Assembly (NCBI GenBank): GCA_003952965.2
Contig: CM025852.1
Span: 25,461,457-25,525,456, forward strand
DNA: 64,000 bases
Reading direction: 5' to 3'
Source: Morella rubra
Taxonomy: Eukaryota; Streptophyta; Magnoliopsida; Fagales; Myricaceae
Shown: piece by piece, positions 37,973 to 50,332 of the stretch
How positions within the stretch are numbered: position 1 is the first letter of the stretch
Layout of the letters: the number at the start of each line of letters is the position of its first letter
The notes under the pieces: generated by a model
Databases searched by the model: none
Seen by the model: the letters and a program-made list of their open reading frames with translations, nothing else
What the model was told of the DNA's origin: nothing
Position numbers and translations under genes: made by a program

Positions 37973-40900
37973 ATGGGGAAAGCAGCACAGTGGTTTCGGG
38001 GACTACTTGGCCTCAAGAAGCCGGACTCGTGCTCTCCAACTCCAGCAGCTCAAAAGCCTCCAAAAGAGAAACGAAGATGGAGTTTCGTAAAGTCATATAA
38101 AGAAAAAGATCAACACCAGACCATCAAACACAGAGACAAAACAGAAGCGACCACACGAACCTCGTACGGACAAGTCGCAGTGCAGGCCCCTGAGCACGAG
38201 GACGGCGTGGTGGATCCCAACAAGCACGCAATGGCGGTGGCGGCCGCAACGGCCGCTGTGGCAGAGGCCGCTCAGGCGGCAGCACAGGCGGCTGCCGCGG
38301 TGGTCAGGCTGACCAGTAGCGGAAGGTGCACCAGTAACACCGCGACGTACGCTGGAGGGAGCCTTGTCGGTGCTCGTGTAGAGTGGGCCGCTATGAAGAT
38401 TCAAGCCGCTTTTCGAGGCTGCTTGGTTGGTGTTCCTTTCCCTCTCTCATTTGCATGTTATTCCGTTATTCTTTTCTTCCTCGCTAAATGCTTATTCTTT
38501 TTATATAATTGGCCGTTAATCTCGATAAAATTACGGGATTATCAATCTGGATCACGGTAATAAATGCTTTATATTTTTTATATAATTGGCCGTTAATCTC
38601 CATGAAATTACGGGATTATCACTCTGGATACAGTAATGCTTGTCTTGGTTCAGAAGATAACACGTGTCCTTCGTCTCCATCCGAGCTCCTGGGTTTTGCT
38701 TCCAAGAACCTTTTTTTTTTTTTCGAGATTAAAGAACGTTTCTTCTCTATGTATAATGTTCCAAAGCAAAAAACGCTGCTCACGGGAAAAGGACCTGCTG
38801 TTTGATTTCACTTCCTGCAAGATTCAAGTTTTCTAAAAAAGATTGAGAAAAAAAAGCTTCCTGAAAAAGAAGCTAATGTTCCTACGTCGTTTCTCTGGAT
38901 TTGAGGAGACTCATCCCATTACAGTTTCTTACCTGAGAGGGTAAAACGTCTCTTGCAAAGCAGTGTCGTCTTCCTCTCTGTCCTCCCGAAGTTAGTGCTT
39001 CAATAGTTAATTCTTATTTGCTTCATCCGAGCTGTTCTCTCCTGTCGTTTTGCTCAAAACCATAGTAAGTACAAAACCTCGCATGTAAAAGGAACTTTCA
39101 CTCATTCCTGTTTAATGTTAGTGACGGTAAACCCACTTTCCCCAGTTCCCGTGTGGACTTACTCATGACGATCTCCTTCATTTTCGTCGTTAGGGCGTTT
39201 TCACCTTTCAATGCACAGAATGTGTTCTCTGTAAGCTGAGTTAATGTTTATGGTGCCCCTTTTTCTAAATATAGGGGAAATAATTTCCTGTCATATAAAT
39301 TATTAATATTTGCATCGTATTATAATACTCAGACACAACCACTAGTATTGAATAGCTAGAAAGTTTTGGTTTCAGATTGGCTTGGTTCCCCAAAGAGAGG
39401 AATAAAGCGGAGTTTTAATTTGGCTTGAAAGTAAACAAAGGGTAGTGTTTTGATTTTTCAGCTTACCTGCTTGTAGCGTTTTAGGCCCGCCGTGGGTGGG
39501 TCCAAACCAGCAGAAAGTTATGGTTTTAGAACGTGGTTCCTTAAGAGACTTCGTTATGACTTTCTGGGAAAAAAGTTGGGTTAGTTGGTGGCTTTAATAT
39601 TGTATTGAATAGTATAGAACTTATGGTCAGAGAATGGATCAACTTTTTATTGGACCTTTTTTGGTACGGCTAGTGAGATGTCCTTGTCGTCTTCGCAACA
39701 TGTCAGACTTTCTTTGAAGGCTCAGGGCTCGGGCTTTGAATATGATTTCTTTAGGCGCCTGTTGCGTTTAAATGTTCGTGTGGTTCTGGTACTTGGCGCC
39801 ATAATTTTGAAGAGTGCCTTTCAATTTGAAGATTTCTCAATTAATGAAGCAGTGTGCTCCTGCAATATCTCGTAACTATTATGTGATTGTGCTTAACCTT
39901 GGATCGTTATTGAGTAATGGTTTGCTAATTAAGGGCTTCTTTTTGGTCATTATCTTATTGACATTTTCTGGGCACAAAGGTCATGTAGCAGAGATGAGTT
40001 TCAATAAGGTCGTGTGTTGTATTCTATGCTTGACTGGAATTTTGTTGTCGCTGCCCTTTGACTTATTTATGTGCTTGATTGCTCTATACTTGTGAGTTTT
40101 CCTGAGTGGCTGACCCTGATGTTTTGAAGGCAAGGAGAGCATTGCGAGCACTGAAAGGATTAGTGAAGCTTCAGGCACTGGTTAGGGGTCACATTGAAAG
40201 GAAGCGGACGGCAGAGTGGCTGCAGAGGATGCAAGCATTATTGCGAGCCCAGACACGAGCGCGTGCCGGACGTGCCCAAATTTCAGAGGTTTCGCATTTG
40301 AGTGGCAAGTCTTCACATTTCCACCACATTGTAAGCAAAATTAGAACCTTTCTGCCTGGAATAGTTTTGTTGTTTTTCTTCATAGCTTTTTGTGAGGTTT
40401 TTTGACAAAGAGTTCTGGCTCTGAGGGCTGCTGCCACCTTTTCTTTTCTGTCTATGCATATCTATAAGTTAGTTTTTAGCGAATCGATAATATGATGTAG
40501 AATAAATACAGCTTTTAGAAGCTAGGAAAGAATGACAAATAGATCCACCGTTTAGAAACAATGAGAAAATGACTCAGAGCAACCTCCAAAAGTTATTTAC
40601 TATTACTTGTTGCTTTGAAAGAAGTAATTTTCAAGGTTTATATAACTACCAACATTTAAGCCCATTCTTATAATTCTGTCCATGACTCTCCCAGAAAAAC
40701 TTTTAGAGGGCAGTTTAGTCATTCTACTCCAGTCTTGCTGCTGCCTACTTGGTGTCAGTCATCAAATGAAAGCATTTGCTTAAAGTTGTTATTGTTGCAA
40801 TGACTTTGTGGCTAGTTGGTCATTGGCTTGTCAATCATTTGTATTTTGCAATCTAAAATCTACTCGTACTTTTATTTCTTTCTTCTCAATTGAGAACAAG

Positions 40901-41886
40901 ATGCACCTTTATGTAATTGCTTTCTTCTGAAGTTTGTTCAATTCATACTTGCATGATCGTTCCTGTTTAATGTCATTAATCTGCATTCAGGGTCCAGCAA
41001 CCCCTGAAAAATTTGAGCATGCCATCAAGCGCAAGAGTGCGAAGTATAATCAGCAGCCAGTGCTCAGGGTAAAATCTTGATCCGTTTCTTTGTAGAATTC
41101 TCGCATAATTCCACATGCTAATATTTGATAGATGTGTCATCCCAACAAATGCAGAGGAATGGCTCCAAATCTAATGGAAGGCTCATTGGCGATCAAGACA
41201 AAGCACACTTGAGTCGGAACAGGTCTGACAGTAGGAAGGATGAACGATCATGGGATCAACGGGGATATTCAATAAGGACTGCCTCCACGGATGATGAAAA
41301 GAGTGATAAGATCGTGGAGATTGATACAGGGAAATCTCACTTCACAACTAAACGGAAAAACCTCTTCCACTCATCTTTACTTTCCTCTGATCAAAATAGT
41401 CATAGCTTTACTACTTCAAAGGACTCAACCACCCATCCAACAGTTCCAAGTCCGTCTGCTTTTGAAGTCCAATCTTTAAGCCCAGTGAAACTGTCTCAAG
41501 AAGTTGAAGACAGCTCTTTCTTCACTGCTGAGAATAGCCCACAAGTTTTTTCTGCGTCATCGAGAGGTGGTGTTTCGAAAAGAAGTCCCTTCACTCCAAC
41601 AAAGAGTGATGGCTCAAGAAGCTACTTGAGTGGTTACGCAGACCACCCTAACTACATGGCTTGCACAGAATCTTCAATCGCCAAGGTGAGATCTCTCAGT
41701 GCTCCTAGACAAAGGCCACACTATGAGAGGTCGAGCTCGACCAAGAGAGATACTGTTCATGGCTTTGCTGAATCGAGATGGAGCGCGCAAAAGGTCTCAA
41801 ATTTACACTCGAACTTCGCCAGTAAAGCTTACCCAGGATCTGGTCGCTTGGACAGGCTTGGGATGCCGGTGGGCTACAGATACTGA
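37973..41886 (+). CDS. IQ67-domain (IQD) calmodulin-binding protein, IQD22-like
   Basis: Plant IQD scaffold protein that binds calmodulin and usually sits on microtubules, the plasma membrane or the nucleus. Four exons: 37973-38425, 40130-40330, 40991-41068, 41155-41886; 487 residues. The N-terminus [16 protein letters not shown] is typical of IQDs. An Ala-rich stretch (about 86-108) precedes the IQ67 domain (about 137-203), with [11 protein letters not shown] and then [20 protein letters not shown]. Intron 1 (1.7 kb, phase 0) splits the domain right after FRGCL, as in other IQDs. After the domain comes [10 protein letters not shown] and a long Ser/Arg-rich basic tail ending MPVGYRY. Splice phases agree and no lesion was found. 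From memory the Arabidopsis neighbour of the PAS-Raf kinase At4g23050 is IQD22 (At4g23060), so orthology is plausible. Confidence 0.94.
38485..38636 (+). repeat. 76-bp tandem duplication in IQD intron 1
   Basis: Units 38485-38560 and 38561-38636 both read taaatgctt(t)at, then ttttatataattggccgtta, then attacgggattatca, with a handful of mismatches. It lies just downstream of the first splice donor and leaves the coding sequence untouched. Confidence 0.8.
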
Positions 41887-43271
41887 AGTACTTATAAAGA
41901 TCCCACTTCTAACTTTATGATCTAATTTGGCTTAACGGTTGTACTTGGTAATCCAGTCTAATTAACGGTATATGCTTGTTAAGTGCTCTAAGTCTTTCAT
42001 GTAGGTTATTCTTCTTTGAACACAAAAGACGTCAGATTACGTCTTAGAGGTAAGTGTATTTGAGTTGAAAAGTCAATCAATGCTTCCTAAGGAAATGGTA
42101 ACTGGTCAGAGATATGATAAAACTTTGTTCATACACTCAGAGATATGGTATATCAAATCCTTTTTCACTGCTCCCTGCCTTGTTCCTCTTACTGATGAAA
42201 AACTTTGTTCATTAATTCTTCCCAAAGCTTTTCCCGAGTGTACCATGTTCAAAAATTAGAAGAAATACGCACGTAAGTAAAGATAGCTAAGGCTCAGAAC
42301 CTAATGGATTGTTTCCTGATTAGGGGTTGGATGCCTTCCCCATGTAATAGGGCATACTGGAGAGAAAGAAAAGTGTCGGAGTAGGGCCGCTATTCATGCA
42401 GGAATGCACTAGAAGATCAAGATCGTTAATTACTCACATTACCTACAGAAGAAGATAGTATGTAATTGTATAATTCTGAGGTGTTTGTGGTGAAGGGCAC
42501 GACAGAAAAAAGAAAAAGAAAAAAGGAGAGGAGACTTTGTTCAAGGAAGGCGGCTAATGCCGTCATTCGAGTTGAACAATTTGGTGATACGGTGGGTGAG
42601 GATAGCCCAGATGAAGGACCAGATTGGGAGGAAAATTCAGTAAGTTCTGAAAGGTGTACTTGGGAAAGACACTGTCGGTGGTTTGGGTAGACATATGGGG
42701 CTGGCTCACCAGTGCTGAATAGACTGACCAGGGGAGATCCCCGTATCGTCAATCTGTACAGTGTACACACTTGTCCACATGCCGTTTTAATCGAGACATC
42801 AGGTTGGGGAGCCCATGCCTCGCTATCAATACAAGTACTTTATTCATCTGCGACGAAGCGTCAAAAGAAGCAGAAGCATAATATATATATACATACATAT
42901 AGCAAAAGCGAACTGCTGGATAGGGACGACGACTTCGCAATTTCATAGAAAGTTATAGGTTGCCATTTGTATGGTCTTCTTGTGTTATATTAAATATCTT
43001 GCACGTTGTGTCATAGTTTTATAAATAAAGATCGCTTTGAAGGCACAACAGAATATACGTATCATTTCCTTTTCCTATTGCCTTCTACTTCTCTATTATT
43101 ATTATTTTGTTATTGCTTGTTATAGACGGCACAAACCTACTGTTATTCTGCTCAATAAACTCAATGGGTACAAGGATGGTTGACTCGGGGGAAAAAAAAA
43201 CAGAAGATGGTTAGAGAGTGATATCGTTGTTCTCTTTTTTAACATTTATTTTTCTAGCAAAAGCAGAAGTT
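41887..43271. other. spacer between the IQD gene and tRNA-Val
   Basis: This contains the 3' untranslated region of the IQD gene and about 1 kb of unassigned DNA. Overlapping open frames on both strands at 42426-42770 have low-complexity residues and no family resemblance, so no gene is called. Confidence 0.5.
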
Positions 43272-43345
43272 GGTGTCGTGGTGTAGTTGGTTATCACGTC
43301 AGTCTAACACACTGAAGGTCTCCGGTTCGAACCCGGGCGACGCCA
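43272..43345 (+). tRNA. tRNA-Val (anticodon AAC)
   Basis: A complete 74-nt cloverleaf. Acceptor arms ggtgtcg and cgacgcc pair with one G-T wobble. The D-arm contains tgtagttggtta. The anticodon stem tcagt/actga encloses the loop ctaacac with anticodon AAC. The T-arm ccggttcgaacccgg is perfect, and the discriminator base is A at 43345. There is no intron. Box A and box B are intact, and a T-rich stretch (ttgtttt) follows as a likely pol III terminator. The gene looks functional. Confidence 0.97.
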
Positions 43346-44104
43346 ATTGTTTTAACCAGATTTATTCCTTTTAAGTCCTTTTCCATTTGTTCACCTATTT
43401 CCTGCGTTAAATTAATAAATTGGGCTCTTGTTGAAAAGCCTTGGTCAAATGGGTTTTTTTATCTGAATTAGAGGGCTTCAGACCCACAAAAGGTACCGGT
43501 GTCGAATTCTACGTAGGAGCGGAACTCAATCTGAAACAAAATTTTAGTAACATTTTAGGATAAAATTTTAGGAATCGATAAAAAAATAAAGAGAGAAGGT
43601 AACAAAATTAGTGAAAAAAATAAATAAGTGAGTGAAAAAGTTTATAAAAAAAGTGAATAGAAAATTTTTGTATCCACGATAAAATTTTAGAGATTAAAAT
43701 TTTAATTTGCCGAATGCTATATAAATAGTTCTGCCTCTCATTGTTTTTACACGACTTTCCATTCCTCCTAATGGAATGGGTTCGTGCCGCCTAGGGGAAG
43801 GAAAAAAATATATATATATACGAAGACGTGTATGTTGTAAATGGATGGATGGGACAAAATCTCTTGATTATCCAAATAGCTCAATAGTTTGGAAATAACT
43901 GAAAAGACTTGTTCCTGTATAAACTGTACGTAACATCACACTATATGTTCACAGAGAACTCTACAAAGATATAATATGTGCATGTACATGAGTGCCAAAA
44001 TCCTAGTGAAAAAGAAAAGGAATATGAAAAAATAAGAATTGGGCAAGAATAAGAATTGGAGACGACTATCAGTAGGGGTACGGAAGGAGAGCTAGCAACT
44101 TCAT
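43346..44104. other. spacer between tRNA-Val and the rhomboid gene
   Basis: AT-rich spacer; its right end holds the 3' untranslated region of the minus-strand rhomboid gene. A short TA run lies near 43808-43820. No gene was recognised. Confidence 0.5.
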
Positions 44105-47100
44105 TCAGTCCCCACAGCTCCATTTCGAGGTAGGCACACAGGTAAGATAATGGCACCAGCTGCAGTGTTTATTTCCATTCTCTCCTCTAAACAGCAGCAC
44201 CAATCCCACACTGAATCTGCAAATTTGAACATGAGCAGTGGGGATTATTTTCTCGTAGATTTCAATCATACAGGCTGCTATTTACCATAGAAGTCCCATT
44301 CATAAACACCACAAGTAAAAGAAAGTAGAAGGCCAATAAAATGTAAGATTATGTTCCCATTACACAAATAAATAGGTATGCCTTTTAATTATATCGAGAG
44401 GCTTAGGGCAACCAGTAGAAAACATTTGAAGAAAGTGCATTTTTGCTTTTCAGGACACTCGATGGTTATGGGGATTATAATCACTCTAGGAGCCCAAGAA
44501 TAACGATCAACTTTCATTTTGATCCTGCAAATTTCTCCCCATTTCCTTTCAGGTCACTTCATTTAGCGATGTGATTACTCCCATCCAATAGGCAAATACT
44601 AATCGAGAGCCAGGAAAAACTTGAGCAAGTATAATGTACAAATCCAATCACCCGCAAAGTTCAGATGCTAAATTTGAAATTGAGGTTTAGAAGCTTACCC
44701 AACAATCAGTAACACCAGGGAAACCACCCACATAACATATTGGTAAACCTTGTACTTAGAGTGGACGCTGGCACCAGCTGGAAGATATTGGCTTTCAACC
44801 CACCCAAATTGGGGTCGAAGTAGCAAAACAAAGCCAAGGAGAAGTCCTGTCAAGAATCCTCCAATGTGGGCGAAGTTATCGACATAAGGAAGAATTCCAA
44901 CTGCCAAGTTAATGACAATGATGACCGTAAGGGTAAATAGAGCAGCAGCCTACAATGGTAAAAGAAGAGGCAAAGTAAATGGTTAGAAACCTCACCAAAT
45001 TTTGTATAAAATTCAAAACACTCGACACAGACAGAAACAATCCATCACAACAGTAAAGCCTTTCCCCAACTACCGACTTCATATTTTTCTCAGTTTTCCC
45101 TTTTCGCCCAAATATTTTCTTTTTTCCAATAATGAATGCCCATCTCAGGTGTTGGGAACAAGAAGAAACCGTACTATAGCAGTGGAAATACAATGTATTA
45201 ACATCAACTTCCTCATTAGTCATTATATTGCTCAGGGGTGTAAACTTCATTACTAGGCGAAAGACAAGAGGCAATGAATCCTACTGCAAGATACTTTTAA
45301 TATCAACACTAGCAGCTACAACAACTATGAGAAACAAGAACTTGGACCAAACCTTATTGCTATAGATAGTCCAATTAGTTATTAGCTCGGACAACATTGC
45401 TCCAAGAAGGCCAAACAAAGCACCAGACGCGCCGACAGAGATGTTGTTTTGAATAAAGAGTGAAGATAATATGCTCCCACCAAATCCTGACAACAGATAG
45501 AGTATTCCAACTCGTGCTGCAAAATAACAACCAAAGTTTTATCTTATGCGGCATTAAAATCACAAAAAAATTGTGAAAACAATAAAGTGCATGAATAAGA
45601 ACTCCATAACGGGCCAACTATGTCTAGGTTCTGTAGACCATCATCAGCCTTGGAAAATGATCCTATATTTTATTTTTTCACTTAACTGGAGTGCACAGAT
45701 AGATCCAGCTAAACGAAGCCATCGTTAATTTCCATTGTTAATTGATTAAAATGCTTCTGCTGAAAAGGAAGATCTAAATGAGAATATAGTCATATCTTGG
45801 CATCTTGTCGTAGCAAAAGTACATAAAATGTGGATGATTTATTTTTTTCTGGGTGGGTAAGTATTGATTTGAGCTTCAAGCCTTCAATGGCAAACAAAGT
45901 GGACATATTTTATACATGTGACAGAATTCGATTTTAACAATCATCCTGAAAAAAGTCTATTCCAATGAACCTGATGATCGATGTACCATTAACCACTTTT
46001 TCATAATTTTTACTCTGGTTGACATAGGTCTAGATTTAGATAAAGGACACAAAGTAAAACATGGCCTACCAAAACCAAATTGCTGTTCTAGGCGGATCCC
46101 AATAAAGACCAAGCTCAACATGTTTACAATCAGGTGAATAACACCTGCATGCAACCAGATACAACTGACTAGTCTCCATCCTTGATGCTGGTGCACAATC
46201 TTGTCCCAATCTAGAGCTCCTAATTTTTTCAATCTGCAAAGGTGGAACGAAATCAAAGATATTCTTCCAGTTATTACCTACTTGAGAGAGAGAGCGGAGA
46301 GAAAGAGGAATGAAATGATTTGCACTTCTAAGTTGACCCATTCAAATCCAACCAAACAGTCCTACTGCGGAAATTTTTACCAACATGACTGCATTGTCTT
46401 AAGGATAAAGGATGGCGAGAAAGGATTACAAACGAGGATCAGTTTTCATGGATCTCAAACAACTTGCAGCCTCAAACTCCACTATATCCTAAATTAACTC
46501 GGATATGGAAGCACCGACTCAATTAGCTAAAAAGCATTCCTTTATTAGGATAGACGAAACGGATCACCAGAACCGGAACGCCATAAGAGAAAGCAGAATT
46601 TGAGGACTGGGAAACTACAGAAAGACGCGTTCTTTCATATTTATCTTCAGGTTTTCAAGCAATTCAGGGATAATAAAAACAAGAAATAACGTTGCAAACA
46701 ACTACTGAGACAAACGCCATGACACTTGACGAAACTTCAGGAACTCCCAAAACGCTCATGATATTTGACAAAACAATATCCCAAACTCATGACTCGTGAC
46801 CAACAAATAAAATCCCAGACTCCCAGAAACCCACAGGCACGACGTCCTAATCTACACAGCAATCATGGACCTACAATTCCAGATACATATAGCAGACGCA
46901 ACCAACCAACACTCCAATCGGAGCCGCTTCAGAACAGAGACAAGAAAACCAAAATTGAAAAATGGGTACGAAAGAAACTCACGCAGAAGACGAGGGTCCA
47001 AAGAGAGGGTTCTCCCGGAGAGGCTCGAACGAGAACCTGCCCAGAGCTTTGGCCACGCAACCCCCTTCAAAGCCCAGATTGTTCTTCGGGCAGTCGTTGA

Positions 47101-47251
47101 CGTACATGACCACGATGAAGACAATAACATTGGCGACCACAAAACTTGGAATCAACCACGAAGTCCATTCGTTATCGGACGTATCAACACGGTAATCGCC
47201 GTTCGTCCTTCCGGCCTTTTCCTTTCCTCTCTCCAGATCAGAGCTGGCCAT
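44105..47251 (-). CDS. Rhomboid-like intramembrane serine protease (RBL2/RBL7 type)
   Basis: Multi-pass membrane protease that cuts transmembrane substrates within the bilayer, probably in the Golgi or other endomembranes. Five exons (high to low): 46983-47251, 46070-46233, 45353-45516, 44699-44949, 44105-44216; all GT-AG, 319 residues. The catalytic dyad is present: Ser175 in GASGALFG and His227 in NFAHIGG. The upstream [16 protein letters not shown] loop and the TM helices of the rhomboid core are intact. The Cys-rich end ([18 protein letters not shown]) matches plant RBL1/RBL2-type proteins. An N-terminal cytosolic segment precedes the first membrane helix (about residues 33-51). It looks fully active. 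From memory, Arabidopsis RBL7 (At4g23070) sits beside the IQD22 gene and RBL2 (At1g63120) lies close to RFC2, which fits this neighbourhood. Substrate unknown. Confidence 0.95.
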
Positions 47252-49627
47252 TCTCTCTCCCTCTCACTCCGAAACTATTTTTCTACGAGGACAGTTGTAG
47301 GATATGAGGAGTTGAAGACTTCAGAGAGTTCCTTTATATTGCGCAGTGTACCAATAATAAATAAGAGCGAGCAGGCAGATTGAGAAGTGGCTTGGAAGGA
47401 AGTGAAAAACGCGGTCTTTGAGTCCGAAAGGAGCAGTCTTTCTAACCGCTCTCTCTCGACCCCGACGTGGGCTGCTTTCTTGAGGCGGTGGTTTTGGAGC
47501 CTGATAAAATAAACCGTAGGTTTCAAGATTGGAGACGTCAATTTTTACGCCCTTCAATTACATATATAGCCCTCAACTTGAGCAACGTATTTAAATAAAA
47601 GTAATAATAAAATCATTGCACAGTTTAAACCATGTTAATTATTTTGTGTGTTTTCTCTTATAGAAATTAAGACATAAGAAAATGGTTATTGATAATTTTT
47701 CATGTAATTTTTCACCATCACTATGAATTTATCTTTTCCAATTCTCCTTCTGCTTTTATTTTCCCTCTAAAATTAAGTAGAGTGAAAACCAAATAATAAA
47801 CTTAATAAATTATTTGAAAAATTATTCTTTTAAAGTATACTTTAGGTCTTTATCTCCATTTGGTTATCACGTCAATTCTTTCAATTATTTTTTTTTAAAT
47901 AAGAGCTATAAAGTCAAGTATGGTACTACCAAGGAAGCAGACAAAAGATTAAGTATTTTCGTTCATTCAACTTTACATTCTGCACGTTACAAACAAAGTT
48001 TATTTATTTATATTCTTTTTCTTCTACTCATCAGTGACTAGAAAAATCTCATTATTGGTCCATCCCTCTTTTCAAGTGAGAAAACTTAATTCTTTAATTT
48101 AAATTTTACAAAGCAAACACTCGAAAAATTTAGAATCCTATGAAATCTCTAATTTAGTGATTGAAAGGTGGTAAAAGGAAAAAGGGGGAACTTGGGAATT
48201 TTTGTGACTTTTCAAAGCATAATGAGAGGATCTTGTATGCTTTTTTTAAGTTTTTAAATACCAAGTCAATTGAGCCTTTATCAAGCAGTCACTTTTAATA
48301 ATCACAACTTGCTACTTAGAAAACGTTTCATTTGGAAGGTGAACGAAGTCAATCCAACAGCACTATATATTGGCTCCAAAAATTAAAAATTTTTAAAAAA
48401 ACAAAAGCAACGTGTGAAAAACATATAAAGTCAAGATTCCAAGATTTAATTACTCAGAAATCCAGGAAATATTTACTTATTTTAGCAAAATCCAGGTAAT
48501 ATAACGAGAAAAAGACACGACCATAAAGTATACGAGGATTAAATATATGCTAAAGAAGGGTAATTTGGTCATTTAATGGAAAAACGAGTGCAGGGAGTTC
48601 TTTGTTTTTGTTTTTGTTTTTGTTTTTTTTTTTACCGATAGATGCCCCCGCTTTTGTTGTGTTTTTGGTGGGGGGGAGTGGAGACGTGGATAATCGTGAC
48701 GCTGAGTAAACGCGTACACGGTGCAGAGGAACCGTCACCAGCGTAAGCCACTCTGCTGGCAAGTGGTGTGAGTTGGCGATGGCGATGGGGATTACGATTG
48801 TTGGGGGGTGGAACAAGTTGCTTAGAAGCAACCGTTTGTTCGTTTGCCATTTGGGTTACGGCTCTCCTGCAGTCGTGTTGGGAAAACCACATGCTTTGAC
48901 AGCGAAATGGACAGAACTTTCTCGGTTGCTAATGTAATGGCTACGTTTGTTGATGGCTAAATAATAGATTAGACACGCATGGAACAAATTACCAAACAAC
49001 ACGAAGAGCTATGATCCATTCCAAAGTATCAACCTGATTCGTTCAGTTTTTTTTTTTGTGTTGATTCCGCTTTCGGGAGACTAAATTAAGCGACAAAGAA
49101 TATACCTTCGTCTTTTTATGGTTTATCTTTGTCTTTGATTGTTCCTCCCGAGACTCTTGATGTTAGTCATTTTTTATGTTTATCACAAGGTCAAAATCAT
49201 ACCCTGTTAGTGGATTCCAAAGGATCAGAACAAATCGGATGTGATACAAAACCTACAAAGATAACTTCAAGATTACGGTGTTTTTTTAACGAGAAAAATT
49301 CGTATACTGTCTTGCCTAGAAGAGACTTAGGAGTAGGCAGGGAGCGGTAGAAGTACCTAGCACACATACATCAGAGACGTCCCATACAGGTATACATTTG
49401 TTTTCTGAAATTTGAGAGAAGATTTATCGGGGTTTATGAAACTTTTGAAATGTTTGTGTAAAATATTGAAAATTTTAGAGTGTGTTTAACTTGCTCGAAA
49501 TTTCGAGATCTCAAAATTTTAGACAAATAAACTCTACCTAAGTGAGGGTACCTAACAAATCAAGATGTCTGAATGTACAGCTTGCCTAAAAAATTATCTC
49601 TTTACCACTAGATTAGACCCTTGAAGC

Positions 49628-49784
49628 TAGGACAGGCTCAAGGGTGAGGCAACTTAGGCAGTTACCTAAGACTTCACCATAAGCAAGACCTCATAAAGAG
49701 TAATTTTTTATTTTTTTATAGAACCCAATAAATAAAAGTACAATTGACTTAAAGAAAACAAAAAAATAACTGCAAGATGTAATA

Positions 49785-49815
<31 letters not shown>

Positions 49816-50122
49816 TTTTTATCATTGGAGACTGTGTTTTTGCTAGTGATGTTTCTTCCTGTCCTCCTAATTATTTTTTAAATATTTTTAAACTTTACTT
49901 AAAGACAAAAAATGCCCTGTAGACTTTTAAACCGCGCTAGTCATGAGATTTTTATATCATGTATAAGGGGCTATAAAAAAATATTTACCAGGATCATTGA
50001 ATATTTTATATTAAATTTAATAATTTTCAAATAATTTTAAATATTTTATATTAAAATGTATATAAAAGGCCTAATAATTTAGACTGCCATAGGCCCCATT
50101 TGGTTTGTTTGTGCCGGCCTTG
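49628..50122. mobile_element. nonautonomous hAT-type element, copy B
   Basis: This 495-bp element begins taggacaggctcaag and ends gtgccggccttg. The flanking 8-mers cttgaagc (49620-49627) and cttgaacc (50123-50130) match at 7 of 8 positions. Its left part (aggctcaagggtgaggcaacttagg ... cctcataaagagta) matches the reverse complement of the right part of copy A, and its right part matches the reverse complement of the left part of copy A. The two are therefore one family in opposite orientation. Copy B is more decayed and holds an internal (TA)n run at 49782-49807. Confidence 0.7.
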
Positions 50123-50277
50123 CTTGAACCCAATGTCACTTTAAACACACACAAGCTCCTAAACAAACAAGTTTGTCAAGCTATCCACTCGTTTTTTTTT
50201 TTTTGGGGGGGTGGTGGCGGGGTTGGTGTGGGGATAGGTTATCCCCCACTTTAAGCTTAGAAAGAAAAAAAAAATTG

Positions 50278-50332
50278 AACTTTGGAAACTACGCCAAAAA
50301 AAAAAAAAAAAAAAAAAACTTTGGAATCTACG
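50278..50332 (+). repeat. 16-bp direct repeat flanking a poly(A) insert
   Basis: aactttggaaactacg (50278-50293) recurs as aactttggaatctacg (50317-50332) with one mismatch. The insert is cc followed by about 21 A. The form is that of a target-site duplication around a bare poly(A) tail. Confidence 0.55.

Noticed and set aside
38509..40095. Several open frames within IQD intron 1
   Set aside because: They lie inside an intron whose borders are fixed by the conserved IQ67 domain, and they read as hydrophobic AT-rich chance frames.
42426..42770. Overlapping open frames on both strands between the IQD gene and tRNA-Val
   Set aside because: Lys/Arg and Ser/Pro runs without domain resemblance, no splice structure, and neither strand is clearly coding.
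46765..47383. Plus-strand frames of 111 and 172 residues opposite the rhomboid gene
   Set aside because: Antisense shadows of rhomboid exon 1 and its flanks; the minus frame carries the conserved protein.
48550..48892. Two minus-strand frames of 86-93 residues
   Set aside because: Low-complexity ends (KNKNKNK from a gttttt repeat) and no family resemblance; they overlap each other in different frames.
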